64,000 nt of DNA, from the NCBI GenBank assembly GCA_016711205.1, contig JADJTM010000002.1:992001-1056000 (forward strand), given 5' to 3'. A program made the translations under genes and the position numbers. Within the stretch, counting starts at the first letter, position 1; the number at the start of each line of letters is the position of its first letter. This document shows, piece after piece, positions 15,927 to 25,017 of the stretch. Source of the DNA: Micropruina sp. Lineage in GTDB: Bacteria > Actinomycetota > Actinomycetes > Propionibacteriales > Propionibacteriaceae. The notes below the pieces were generated by a model that did no database searches, was not told where the DNA came from, and worked only from the letters and a program-made list of their open reading frames with translations.

Positions 15927-17660
15927 ATGCGTTACCGGTCACGCTCCGTCCGTGGCATCCGGGCCTACGCGGTGTGTGGCGTCAACACCGCATCGTTCGC
16001 CCTGACCGCCACCGAGTTCGCCCGCAAGGGCCTGCTGGGGTTCTGCGTCGAGCGGGCGGCCGAGGGCGGCCCGTTTCTGTGGATGCGGGGCTTCAAGGTG
16101 TTCCGCTCGCTGGTGCCAGACCCGCAGCCCGGTGATGAGGTGTCCACCTACAGCCACCCGATCCAGGCCCTGGTCTGGGACGACTTCACCCTGCGCCCCG
16201 GCACCACCTACACCTACCGGTTCCACCCGATGCGCGGCACGCCCGCCAAGCCCCGGCGCAACCAACCGATCACCATCACCCTCACCACCGAGCCGCTGCA
16301 CGCCGGCGTCAGCGACGTGGTGTTCAACCGGGGGGTCGCGTCCAGCCAGGCCTACCAGCGCCGCTTCGGCGGCAGCTCGCCCGACGACCAGCCGACCCCC
16401 GAGCTGCGCCAGCAGGCGCTCGACTGGCTCAGCCGCGATCTGGACGAGGTGCTGCTCGACCTGATCCGCAGCGCCGGTACCGGCGACGCCCTGCACGGCG
16501 CCTTCTACGAGTTCACCTACGCCCCGGTGCTGGACGAACTGGCGGCCGCCGCCCATCGCGGCGTCGAGGTGCGGCTGGTGGTCGACTTCAAGCAGAATGC
16601 GGACGGCCCGCGCGCGGCCAGTGAGGTCGCCATCGCCGCCGCCGGCTTTCCCGCGGGGGTGATCGTGCCGCGCGAGGCCCGGGTCTCGGCGATCGCGCAC
16701 AACAAGTTCCTGGTGCTCAGCCGCTCCGGCACCCCGAGTGCGGTGTGGACCGGCTCGACCAACCTGACCCGAGGCGGGGTGCACGGGCAGTCCAACGTCG
16801 GCCACCTCGTCCGCGATGAACAGCTGGCTACGGCATTCACCGCTTACTTCGATCTGCTGGCCACCGATCCCGGGGGCCGCTCGTCCGACGCCGCCGGCGC
16901 GAAGCGCGCCAAGAACGCCGCCTTCAAGGCGGACGTGGCCGCGCTCAGCCCCGCGCCGGCCGAGCGCTCCGGCGTCGCACCAGGCATCACCCCGGTGTTC
17001 AGCCCGCGACCCGACCTGGGCCCGCTCGGCCTGTACGCGCAGCTGATCGGCGCCGGGACCGCGTCGCTGGCCTGCGCCACCTTCGCCTTCGGCATCGCCC
17101 AGGAGATCGCGGACGCGGCCGCCGCCGGCACCCCGGACGGCCCGCTGCGGTTCTTCCTGCTGGAGAGCCGGGGCAAGGCGACCGTCCGGCTGGACGCCAG
17201 CCGCAATGTGTACCAGGCCTGGGGCTCGGAACTGGACCACCCACTGGGCCAGTGGGTGGCCGAGACCACCACCCGCGAGTTGGGGCTCAACCGCCACGTG
17301 GCGTTCATTCACGACAAGTTCCTGCTCAGTGATCCGCTCGGTGCCGACCCCGTTGTGGTCACCGGTTCGGCGAACTTCTCGCGGGCGTCCACCACCGAGA
17401 ACGACGAGAACATGATCATCATCCGGGGCGATCGCCGGGTGGCCGACATCTACTTCACCGAGTTCAACCGGCTGTTCTTCCACTACTACTTCCGTTCGGT
17501 TGTGCAGCGGCTCGCGGCGGCGACGTCCGAACCCGAGAGCGACCAGCACGCCCTCGATCTGGTCGAGAACGACACCTGGCTCGGCAAGTACGCCCCGGGA
17601 ACGCTGCGTGCCAAGCGCGTCTCGAAGCTGGCCGAGGTCGCGGACCCGCTGCCCGGCTGA
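15927..17660 (+). CDS. Phospholipase D-like domain protein
   Basis: 577 residues with a tandem PLD fold. The second motif (His462, Lys464, Asp469 in HDKFLLSD, then GSANFSRAS) is a complete HxK(x)4D. The first (His258, Lys260 in HNKFLVLS, then GSTNLTRGG) has Ser where Asp is usual. The N-terminal ~150 residues look like a beta-sandwich. There is no signal peptide, so it is probably cytosolic. PLD-fold enzymes include phospholipases, nucleases and synthases; which applies is unclear. It lies just right of IS copy 1; no RBS is evident. Confidence 0.8.
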   Translation: MRYRSRSVRGIRAYAVCGVNTASFALTATEFARKGLLGFCVERAAEGGPFLWMRGFKVFRSLVPDPQPGDEVSTYSHPIQALVWDDFTLRPGTTYTYRFHPMRGTPAKPRRNQPITITLTTEPLHAGVSDVVFNRGVASSQAYQRRFGGSSPDDQPTPELRQQALDWLSRDLDEVLLDLIRSAGTGDALHGAFYEFTYAPVLDELAAAAHRGVEVRLVVDFKQNADGPRAASEVAIAAAGFPAGVIVPREARVSAIAHNKFLVLSRSGTPSAVWTGSTNLTRGGVHGQSNVGHLVRDEQLATAFTAYFDLLATDPGGRSSDAAGAKRAKNAAFKADVAALSPAPAERSGVAPGITPVFSPRPDLGPLGLYAQLIGAGTASLACATFAFGIAQEIADAAAAGTPDGPLRFFLLESRGKATVRLDASRNVYQAWGSELDHPLGQWVAETTTRELGLNRHVAFIHDKFLLSDPLGADPVVVTGSANFSRASTTENDENMIIIRGDRRVADIYFTEFNRLFFHYYFRSVVQRLAAATSEPESDQHALDLVENDTWLGKYAPGTLRAKRVSKLAEVADPLPG

Positions 17661-17769
17661 CGCTCAGCGGTGCTGACGCAACGTGCCGGTTCCGTGTCGC
17701 AGGGCTATGCGGCCTGCGCGCGATGCCAACGGTTAGGGTGAGCGCAACCGCCAGAGAGGAGCACGCCAG

Positions 17770-19515
17770 ATGGGCGCATTCTCGGGTGTCGGCCTGGTGC
17801 TCGGACTGTGCATGTTCCTGGTCTCGTTCGCGCCCAGCCTGCTGCCCCGACGCTGGCTCGAACAGGGCGTGATCGGCGGCATGGTCGCCGCCATCGGTTA
17901 TCTGATCGGCGATCTGCTCGAACTCACCGCGGACGCGCTGGGCCGGCTGCTCGGCCTCAGTGTTCAGGTGAGCTGGACGATGCCCGGCGGCTACGTGGTG
18001 CTGACCGTGCTGGGCGCCCTCGTGCTGGCGCTCGGCTGGTGGTGGTCGGCCCGCGAGCACCGCAAGACCGCCCGGCTGGTCAGCATGCCACCGCAGCCGA
18101 TCTGGCACGACATCGCGTCCACCGCGGTGGCCATGGCGCTGTTGATCGTGCTGATTCTGCTGCTCAAGCTGTTCGAGGTATTCACCGGCTGGCTCACTCG
18201 CGGCCTGGACCTGTTTCTTCCCACCCTGCTGTCCATCACGCTGGCCCTCGTGGTGGCAGTGATCGTGTTGCGCATGGTGAACCGCATGCTGTTCGGGCGG
18301 GCACTCGCGGCCATCAGCCGGCAGGCGGAGAAGATGAACCGGCGCCGTCCGCACGGAGTGGTGGCGCCGCAGTTGGCCACCCGCAGCGGCTCGCCGGGCG
18401 CCACCCAGGCATGGGACGACCTGGGCCGGCGCGGCCAGATCTTCACCTCGTGCGGGCCCAGCGCCGAACAGATCGCCGCCGTCGTCGGCGAGCCCGCCAT
18501 GGAGCCGATCCGGGTCTACGCCACCCAGGGCGAGGGTGGTGTGGAGCAGGCCGTCAAAGTCGCGATGGCCGAGGTGCGGCGCACCGGCGCCCTCAATCGC
18601 AGCGTGATCGTGGTCGACACCCCCGCCGGCCGCGGCTGGGTGGACGAGTTCTCGGTGCAGTCCGTCGAACACCTCACCCACGGCGACTGCGCCACCATCG
18701 CGATTCAGTACTCCCAGCTGGCCAGTGCGTTCGTGTTCGTGGCCGACCGCGAGACGCCGCGGGCCTGCGCCTTCGCGCTGTTGGCCGCACTTGAGGACGA
18801 GATCGAACTGCTGCCGCAGGATCGACGTCCGCTGATCTACGCCAGCGGCGAGTCGCTCGGCTCGTACGGTGGCCACGGGGCCTTCGTCGACGCCGACGAC
18901 ATGGTGGCACGGGTGGCCGGCGCGTTGTGGATCGGCACCCCCGGCTTCACCGAGATTCCGCGCAGGCTCACCCGCAGCCGGATGCGCGGCTCGCCCGAGA
19001 TCACGCCGGTGATCGACAACGGCCGACACATCCGGTTCGTGACGAAGCCGACCGAGCTGGTCGCCGACGCCTACGGTCGCAGCCTCGGTCCCTGGCAGGC
19101 GCCGCGGATCGTCTACGCGCAACACGCGTCGGACCCGATGGCTCGGTTCACCGCCGACCTGGCCTGGCGCGAACCCGACTGGATGCGCGAGCGGGCCGGC
19201 AGCGACGTGAACCCGTCGCTGCGCTGGTGGCCGCTGGTCACCTGGTTCCAGACCAGCACCGACATGCTGACCAGCCTCGACACCCCGCCCGGCCACGGGC
19301 ACATCTACGAGGACGAACTGGTGCCCCTGTGGGCGGCTGTGCTGCAGCAGCCGGACGCGCCGGTGAGCGCCATCATCGCCTCCATCAAGGAATCGGTGGC
19401 GGTGTTGAACAAGTCGCGCCCCAGCAGCGTCACGGCATCGTCCGGCTCGGGTTCGGGTTCGCGCGGATCGTTCAGCCCCGGCGGCGGACTGGGCGGCCCG
19501 GCCGCGATTGAGTGA
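17770..19515 (+). CDS. Membrane alpha/beta-hydrolase (Abhydrolase_9 family)
   Basis: 581 residues. The N-terminal ~190 residues contain four to five hydrophobic segments, beginning with GVGLVLGLCMFLVSFAPSLLP. The C-terminal domain has a nucleophile elbow GESLGSYGG (Ser near residue 361), IYAQHASDP and LVTWFQTSTDM, matching the actinobacterial Abhydrolase_9 plus Abhydrolase_9_N architecture. The fold suggests an esterase or lipase-like reaction facing one side of the membrane; no substrate is known to me. The Ser/Gly-rich tail looks disordered. AGAGGAG upstream supports ATG 17770. Confidence 0.85.
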   Translation: MGAFSGVGLVLGLCMFLVSFAPSLLPRRWLEQGVIGGMVAAIGYLIGDLLELTADALGRLLGLSVQVSWTMPGGYVVLTVLGALVLALGWWWSAREHRKTARLVSMPPQPIWHDIASTAVAMALLIVLILLLKLFEVFTGWLTRGLDLFLPTLLSITLALVVAVIVLRMVNRMLFGRALAAISRQAEKMNRRRPHGVVAPQLATRSGSPGATQAWDDLGRRGQIFTSCGPSAEQIAAVVGEPAMEPIRVYATQGEGGVEQAVKVAMAEVRRTGALNRSVIVVDTPAGRGWVDEFSVQSVEHLTHGDCATIAIQYSQLASAFVFVADRETPRACAFALLAALEDEIELLPQDRRPLIYASGESLGSYGGHGAFVDADDMVARVAGALWIGTPGFTEIPRRLTRSRMRGSPEITPVIDNGRHIRFVTKPTELVADAYGRSLGPWQAPRIVYAQHASDPMARFTADLAWREPDWMRERAGSDVNPSLRWWPLVTWFQTSTDMLTSLDTPPGHGHIYEDELVPLWAAVLQQPDAPVSAIIASIKESVAVLNKSRPSSVTASSGSGSGSRGSFSPGGGLGGPAAIE

Positions 19516-19588
19516 GCCGCCGCCGCCGCTGCCGTGTGCATGGCTAGTCGCGGCACTAGGCTGAACGCACGCCGATCGGAGGTCATGG

Positions 19589-21016
19589 ATGCCCACCCGT
19601 AACGTCGCCTTTCTCGACGAGGTCCCCCCGCCCCTGCGCGCGGGGTTGGCGAACCTGCGCCAGTCGCTGGGTGTTCCCGACGAGTTTCCGCCCGAGGTGG
19701 TCGAGGCGGCGCGGCGAGCGGTCGCCGACGTGCGGTTGCCCGAACGCGACCTGACGGACGTCGAGTTCGTCACCATCGACCCCGAGGGTTCCAAGGACCT
19801 CGACCAGGCTCTGCATCTGTCCCGCACCGACGACGGCTACCTGGTGCGGTACGCGATCGCCGACGTGGCGGCGTTCGTCGAGCCGGGCGGGCTGATCGAC
19901 GTCGAGTGCCACCAGCGGGTCGAGACGCTGTACGCGCCGACCCGGCGCACGCCGTTGCATCCCGAAGCGCTCAGCGAAGGTGCGGCCAGCCTGCTGCCGG
20001 ACGAGGTGCGTCCCGCTCTGGTGTGGCAGATCACCCTGGACGCCGCGGGCGCCCCGACCCACGTCGGCGTCGAGCGCGCCCGGGTGCGCAGCCGGCACCG
20101 CTACAGCTACGAGCAGGTGCAGCACGCCATCAACACCGGCACGGCCGGAGAGATGCTGAGCCTGCTGCAGACCATCGGCCAACTGCGCGAGGCGGCCGAG
20201 ATCGCGCGCGACGGCATCAGTCTGGGGGTGCCCGAGCAGGACGTCACCGTCACCGCCGGGGGCTGGACGTTGACGTACCGCACGAATCTGCCCTGCGAGG
20301 GATGGAACGCGCAGGTGTCGCTGCTCACCGGCATGGTGGCGGCCGAGATGATGCTGCGCGCCGGGGTGGGCATTCTGCGCACCCTGCCGCCGGCGGAGGA
20401 CCATGCGGTCGACCGGTTGCGCCGCACCGCGCAGGCGCTGGGCATCTCGTGGCCGCAACGGCAGGACTACCCCGACTTCGTCCGGGGCCTGAATGCGGCG
20501 GTGCCGCGCGAGGCGGCGATGCTCAACGCCTGCACGACCCTGTTCCGCGGGGCCGGCTACGACGCCTTCACCGACGGCGCGCCCAAGGCGTCCGAGCATG
20601 CGGCGATCGCGGCGCCGTACGCGCACGTCACCGCCCCGTTGCGCCGGCTGGCAGACCGGTACGCCGGTGAGGTCTGCGTCGCGTTGAGCGCGGGTGAGCC
20701 GGTGCCGCAGTGGGTGCTGGACGCGCTGGACGAGCTGCCCAGCGAAATGCAGGATTCGGCGCGCCGGTCGAACAAGTACGAGCGCGGCATCGTCGACCTG
20801 GTCGAGGCCATGGTGCTCGCCCCGCACATCGGCCGGGAGTTCGACGGCGTGCTGATCGACGTCGAACCGGACCGCAGATCGGGCCGGCTCCAGCTGCAGG
20901 ATCCGGCCGTCGAGGCGCGAGTGAAGGGCGATCGGCTGCGCCTGGGAACTGAGGTGAACGCCACCCTGGTGGCCGCGGACCTGGTCAAGGGCGCGGTGGA
21001 CTTCCGGGTGTTCTGA
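19589..21016 (+). CDS. RNB-domain exoribonuclease (RNase II/R family)
   Basis: 475 residues. The RNB catalytic centre is visible as FVTIDPEGSKDLDQALHL (about residues 52-69), the cluster of Asp residues that bind Mg2+. At 475 aa it is shorter than RNase R or RNase II (640-800 aa) and lacks the N-terminal cold-shock domains; the C-terminal ~55 residues could form a degenerate S1/OB fold. This compact form is common in Actinomycetota. It degrades RNA 3' to 5'. GGAGG is at 19578-19582. rnpB lies 212 bp downstream. Confidence 0.88.
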   Translation: MPTRNVAFLDEVPPPLRAGLANLRQSLGVPDEFPPEVVEAARRAVADVRLPERDLTDVEFVTIDPEGSKDLDQALHLSRTDDGYLVRYAIADVAAFVEPGGLIDVECHQRVETLYAPTRRTPLHPEALSEGAASLLPDEVRPALVWQITLDAAGAPTHVGVERARVRSRHRYSYEQVQHAINTGTAGEMLSLLQTIGQLREAAEIARDGISLGVPEQDVTVTAGGWTLTYRTNLPCEGWNAQVSLLTGMVAAEMMLRAGVGILRTLPPAEDHAVDRLRRTAQALGISWPQRQDYPDFVRGLNAAVPREAAMLNACTTLFRGAGYDAFTDGAPKASEHAAIAAPYAHVTAPLRRLADRYAGEVCVALSAGEPVPQWVLDALDELPSEMQDSARRSNKYERGIVDLVEAMVLAPHIGREFDGVLIDVEPDRRSGRLQLQDPAVEARVKGDRLRLGTEVNATLVAADLVKGAVDFRVF

Positions 21017-21024
21017 CGGAGCAC

Positions 21025-21124
21025 GGGGACGGTTCCTTTACCGTTCACCAGGCACGTCCGACGGCGGCGAACCACCCGGTCAGCTGAGTTTGAGTGGTGG
21101 GTGAACGGGAAAGGAACCGTCCCC
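21025..21124. repeat. Long inverted repeat of the GGGGACGGTTCC family
   Basis: Arms 21025-21049 and 21100-21124 (GGGGACGGTTCCTTTACCG.. and its inverse) match over 25 bp with one mismatch, separated by 50 bp. It lies between the ribonuclease gene and rnpB. The same motif forms the array at 32.0-32.3 kb and occurs at 57848. It could act as a terminator for the ribonuclease gene. Confidence 0.8.
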
Positions 21125-21217
21125 GAAACCGTTCAGTCGTCCTTGCCATAGCGGTCCTCATCGCGGGCGCTACTCCAGCGGTTCGGTCGCGCTGCGGCCC
21201 GACCGCGGCCGATCGCC

Positions 21218-21223
21218 TACCAT
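21218..21223 (+). promoter_or_regulatory. -10 box for rnpB
   Basis: TACCAT ends six bases before the first base of the RNase P P1 helix, the usual spacing from -10 to start. No good -35 is visible, which is normal in high-GC actinobacteria. Confidence 0.45.
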
Positions 21224-21228
21224 GGTCG

Positions 21229-21623
21229 CGGACGAGTCGGCCGGGTGATCGCGGCGAGAGCTGAGGAAAGTCCGGACTCCACAGGGCAGGGTGGTGGGTA
21301 ACGCCCACCCGGGGTGACCCGCGGGACAGTGCCACAGAGAACAGACCGCCACCGGCAACGGTGGTAAGGGTGAAACGGTGGTGCAAGAGACCACCAGCAC
21401 CCCAGGTGACTGGGGTGGCTAGGCAAACCCCACCCGGAGCAAGACCAAGAAGGGCAACCGTCTTCGGACGAGAGCCCGCGGACGCCGTTCGAGCGCTGCC
21501 CGCGCGAGGCGTCCGGGTAGGTCGCACGCCCTTGGGCGAAGGCCGCCGGCAACGGCGGTCGCAGATGGATGATCACCGGTTCCTCGGAACCACAGAATCC
21601 GGCTTACAGGCCGGCTCGTCCCC
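21229..21623 (+). ncRNA. rnpB: RNase P RNA, bacterial type A
   Basis: The catalytic RNA that matures tRNA 5' ends. Universal core blocks are present: GAGGAAAGTCCGGACTCCAC near 21260, ACAGTGCCACAGAGAACAGA near 21327, GGTAAGGGTGAAACGGTG near 21363, and AGATGGATGATCACCGG...CAGAATCCGGCTTACAGG near 21562-21609. P1 is closed by GGACGAGTCGGCCGG (from 21230) pairing with CCGGCTCGTCC (to 21621). Ends are set by that pairing and may be off by a few bases. Confidence 0.95.
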
Positions 21624-21729
21624 TCATCTGGCTTTGACTAGGCCTGATGAGTTCGGCTCTGAGTGGGAGGCCGCTGGGAGTCCGGCCCTTCCCAGTTGAG
21701 GGTGTAGCGGTGGTGTGAGGATCCCCGGG

Positions 21730-22722
21730 TCAGGGACGATCGGCCGCCAGCTTGGTCAGGTCCACCAGCGTGTATCCGCGCGCCCGAACGGCGTCGATCA
21801 GCCGGGGTAGAGCGTCGGCGTCGAAGGTGCTGTGGTCGTCGGGGTTGGCGCCGACATGCATCAGGACGATGCCGCCCGGAGTGAGCCCGGCGAGCACCCG
21901 GTCGATGACCTTCGCCGCGCTCATGCCGCCGCTGGAGGAGTCGGGATCGGTTCCCTGCCAGCCCAGCGTATCGACGCTCCAGCGGACGGGCAGGTAGCAC
22001 TCGTCGTTCACCAGCCGGACCAGCGCAGGCGTGACCGCTCCCATGGGGAACCTGAAGTACGGACGGGGGTCGCGGCCGGTCACCCGCAGGATGGTGCCGG
22101 CACCCGTGCGGATCTGAGTCCGGGCCTGCGCCGCCGGCACCTTGGTGAGGTCGAGGTGGTCCTGGGTGTGATTGCCCACCGGGTAGCGTCCGGCGATGCG
22201 GCGGGCAGTGTCCGGATGTGCGGCGGCGAAGCGCCCGGTCAGAAAGAAGGTGGCCGGAGCCTCCTTCGCGGCGAGCGTGTCGAGGATCGACTGGACGCCG
22301 CTCGTGTCGCCCCCGGCGTCGAACGTGAAGGCGACCACCTTGGCAGTGCCCGGGATCTTGGTGAGGTCCCGTCCGAGCAGGCCGGCGGGAAGGTCGCAGG
22401 TGCTCGGTGTCGGTGTTCGCGTGGAGGGCGTGCTGATGCTGGATGCCGGGACGCTCGGCGTCGGGCTGCCGCTGGGTGCGGGGGAGGTTCGCGCGGTCCG
22501 GGAGGGGGTTCGGGACGGCGTCTGCGTGTTCGCAGCAGAGGTGCCGGACGGCGCTGCCGTGGTCGAAGAACGGGTGCCCGACGGCGCCGTAGAGGTCTGC
22601 GCCGGGGTGAGCGGGCCGCCAGGATCTGTCGTCGGCCCGGGCGCCCCGGGGCCGGCGCAGCCGGCCGCGAGCATCCCGCCGAGAAGCAGGCCAACCAGCA
22701 CGCCACGACTGACGAACCGCAT
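21730..22722 (-). CDS. Polysaccharide deacetylase (NodB-like) lipoprotein
   Basis: 330 residues, start ATG 22722 with GGAGGT directly upstream. Residues 1-22 form a lipoprotein signal (LLLGGMLAAGC, Cys22). A ~90-residue Ser/Thr/Pro linker follows. The NodB domain has the metal and catalytic motifs FTFDAGGD, a GNHTQDH block and FRFPMGA, with a C-terminal IVLMHVG. It probably removes acetyl groups from a cell-wall or capsular polysaccharide outside the membrane. The FDAGGD Asp pair is kept as D-x-x-x-D rather than the usual FDDGP. Confidence 0.85.
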   Translation of the reverse strand: MRFVSRGVLVGLLLGGMLAAGCAGPGAPGPTTDPGGPLTPAQTSTAPSGTRSSTTAAPSGTSAANTQTPSRTPSRTARTSPAPSGSPTPSVPASSISTPSTRTPTPSTCDLPAGLLGRDLTKIPGTAKVVAFTFDAGGDTSGVQSILDTLAAKEAPATFFLTGRFAAAHPDTARRIAGRYPVGNHTQDHLDLTKVPAAQARTQIRTGAGTILRVTGRDPRPYFRFPMGAVTPALVRLVNDECYLPVRWSVDTLGWQGTDPDSSSGGMSAAKVIDRVLAGLTPGGIVLMHVGANPDDHSTFDADALPRLIDAVRARGYTLVDLTKLAADRP

Positions 22723-22897
22723 ACCTCCATTGAACTCCTTCGCGCCGGTTTTCACGATCAATGCAGGCACTCGATCCCCGCAACACCCGCCGTCTCGCTG
22801 GAATCCGGCGTCGCTCTCGAGAAGCATGCGGCTCCACACGGAGCGGCCACCCGCCCGACCCCTTGCGCCGCCCACCGTCCGCGAGGATGGTGAGGCT

Positions 22898-24706
22898 ATG
22901 CCTGCCGAGTTGTCCCTACTGCGCGAGGCCGCCAGCGACTCGCTGATCTCGTGGACGCCGGGTGAGACCACCCATGGCGGATTATCCGATCTGCAGGCAC
23001 GCTCCCGGTTGGGCGCCGACCCCCCGGGTGGACGGCCCGCGCTGCTGCACCGCGAGAGCGCGGCCCGCGCCAGGGTGACGGCCTCCGGCGACCACACCAC
23101 CGCGTCCTCCACAGCCACGGCCGCCGCACCACCGAAGACGTTCGACTGGCGCAAGGCTCCCGGCGGCAACTACGTGACGCCCGTCCGTGACCAGGCGGCA
23201 TGCGGCTCCTGTGTCGCTTTCGGCACCGTCGGGGTGCTGGAGTCGATGGTGCGGATCGCCGCCAAGCAACCCGGTCTGAGCGTCGACCTGTCCGAGGCCT
23301 TCGTGTTCTTCTGCCTCGGACCCAGGCTCGGCGCCGGTGCCTGTCCCGAGGGTGGCTGGTGGGTGGACGACGCGTTGCCGGCGATGAAGGCCGGCGTCAG
23401 CGACGAGGCGAACTACCGCTACACCGACGACGACCAGCCGTGCCGCCGTGGCTCGGACTGGAAGACCCGGCTGACCACGTTCGGCTCGTGGACCCACCCC
23501 ACGTCCATCACCGCGATGAAGACCCACCTGGCCACGGTCGGTCCGCTGGTGGCGTGGTTCACCGTGTACGAGGACTTCTTCTACTACTACACCGGCGGCA
23601 TCTACACCTACCGCAAGAAGACCGCCGGCGACGTCATCGGCGGCCACTGCGTGATGATCGTCGGCTACGACGACGCCACGAAGTGCTGGATCGTCAAGAA
23701 CAGCTGGGGCAAGGGCTGGGGCGAGAACGGCTACTGTCGCATCGCCTACGGCAGCGCCGGCATCGACGCCGAGATGTGGGGCATCAAGGGCCCCATCAGC
23801 TCACCGCTGATCCGCACCAGCCTGCAGTTGGTCGCGGCCGGGGCCGGGCAGGTCTGGCGCACCACGCGGTCCGGCAGCGGCAGTTGGCGCACTGCAGTCG
23901 AGCGCGTGGACGCCGGCGCGGCCACCGATCCCGGTGCCTTCACCACCCTGAGCGCCGCCACGTCCATCAACCGCTTGCACGTGGTCGGGCTGGTCGGCGG
24001 GCAGGCCTGGTACACCCGGCAACGGACGGGCGCGGGCTGGGCGAAGTGGGCCAAACCGAGCTCGACCAGGCCGGCCGGGGTCACCTCCTGGACCGCACTC
24101 AGTTGCGCCGCCATCGGCGACGCCGTGCACGTGGCGGCGCTGGCCAAGGGCGCGCTGTGGCACACGCTGCGGGCGGCGGATGGCACCTGGCAGAAGGCCT
24201 GGACGAGGGTCAGCCCGGCCACCGGCGGCCCCGGCACCTTCACCGCCCTCACCTGCGCCGCCGTCGGCAGCCAAACCTCCGTGGTGGGCATCGTGGGCGG
24301 AACGCTGTGGCTGACCGCGCGGGCCACGAACGGCACCTGGTCGGCGCCGAAGCAGGTGGTCGCGGCCGGCGCTCCGGGTGCCTTCACCGCGGTCAGCTCC
24401 GCCTGCGTGGACGGCCTGCTGCACCTGGTCGCCCTCAGCGACGGACGCCCCTGGCATCTGATCCGCGACTCCGCCGGAACGTGGGGGAGTTGGCGCCACA
24501 TCGCGTCGGCGAGTGCGTCCGCGCCGGTGCGGTACGGGGCCATCGCCTGCACGGACGTGGGCCGCACCCTGCCGATCGTCGCGCTCGCCGCCGGTGTGCC
24601 GTGGTTCACCCTCCGCAATGCGGACGGCAGCTGGCGGGCGTCCTTCGCCAGCCTCGCCAACAAGCTCACCGGCGAACCGTCCCTGAACGCCGTGGACGTG
24701 GCCTGA
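22898..24706 (+). CDS. Papain-like (C1A) cysteine peptidase with C-terminal propeller-like repeats
   Basis: 602 residues. The catalytic triad is clear: Cys105 in ACGSCVAFG, His250 in GGHCVMIVGYD and Asn268 in VKNSWGKGWG, with the oxyanion Gln in VRDQAACG. The mature domain starts near FDWRKAPGG (residue 84); the preceding ~80 residues are short for a propeptide and show no I29 motif. From about residue 310 there are five or so ~45-residue repeats with LHVVGL..G..W/ LHLVAL..G..W signatures, as in lectin-like beta-propellers. No signal peptide is seen. Its stop overlaps a chagasin-like inhibitor gene. The usual CGSCWAF Trp is Val here. Confidence 0.88.
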   Translation: MPAELSLLREAASDSLISWTPGETTHGGLSDLQARSRLGADPPGGRPALLHRESAARARVTASGDHTTASSTATAAAPPKTFDWRKAPGGNYVTPVRDQAACGSCVAFGTVGVLESMVRIAAKQPGLSVDLSEAFVFFCLGPRLGAGACPEGGWWVDDALPAMKAGVSDEANYRYTDDDQPCRRGSDWKTRLTTFGSWTHPTSITAMKTHLATVGPLVAWFTVYEDFFYYYTGGIYTYRKKTAGDVIGGHCVMIVGYDDATKCWIVKNSWGKGWGENGYCRIAYGSAGIDAEMWGIKGPISSPLIRTSLQLVAAGAGQVWRTTRSGSGSWRTAVERVDAGAATDPGAFTTLSAATSINRLHVVGLVGGQAWYTRQRTGAGWAKWAKPSSTRPAGVTSWTALSCAAIGDAVHVAALAKGALWHTLRAADGTWQKAWTRVSPATGGPGTFTALTCAAVGSQTSVVGIVGGTLWLTARATNGTWSAPKQVVAAGAPGAFTAVSSACVDGLLHLVALSDGRPWHLIRDSAGTWGSWRHIASASASAPVRYGAIACTDVGRTLPIVALAAGVPWFTLRNADGSWRASFASLANKLTGEPSLNAVDVA

Positions 24707-25017
24707 TGGACGTGATCACGCTGCGTCCGGGCGAAGAGGTCGAGCTGACGCTGCCCGGCCTCGGCACCGCCGGCTACCGGTGGAGCGAAACCCTGCAGGG
24801 CGACACCGACGCGGTCACCGTGCACTGGCGTCGCGGCTTTGGCAAGGGGAACAGTGGGCCGCGCAGGGTCGGCGCCAGCGCACCTGAGCGGCTGGTACTC
24901 ACTGCGGTCGCTCCGGGACGGGTCTCGGTTCAGCTGCAGCAGCGGCGGCCCTGGGAGGACGGCCCGCCGAACGCCGAGCGAACCGTCGAGATCGAGGTCA
25001 GCGCTTCTCCACCCTGA
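24706..25017 (+). CDS. Chagasin-like inhibitor of C1 cysteine peptidases
   Basis: 103 residues. Two chagasin hallmarks are present: LGTAGYRW at 19-26, where the family has its NPTTGY-type loop, and RPWE at 81-84 in the last inhibitory loop. GGNSGP-type Gly-rich sequence lies in the middle loop (46-52). Chagasins wedge these three loops into the papain active site. The ATG overlaps the peptidase stop (TGATG), so the two are co-translated. There is no signal peptide, matching the peptidase. The 3' end overlaps the convergent next gene by 20 bp. Confidence 0.85.
   Translation: MDVITLRPGEEVELTLPGLGTAGYRWSETLQGDTDAVTVHWRRGFGKGNSGPRRVGASAPERLVLTAVAPGRVSVQLQQRRPWEDGPPNAERTVEIEVSASPP

Noticed and set aside
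17464..19827. A long open frame on the minus strand across the Abhydrolase_9 gene
   Set aside because: High-GC third positions keep antisense frames open; its translation is Arg/Pro/Gly/His-rich and has no family signature.
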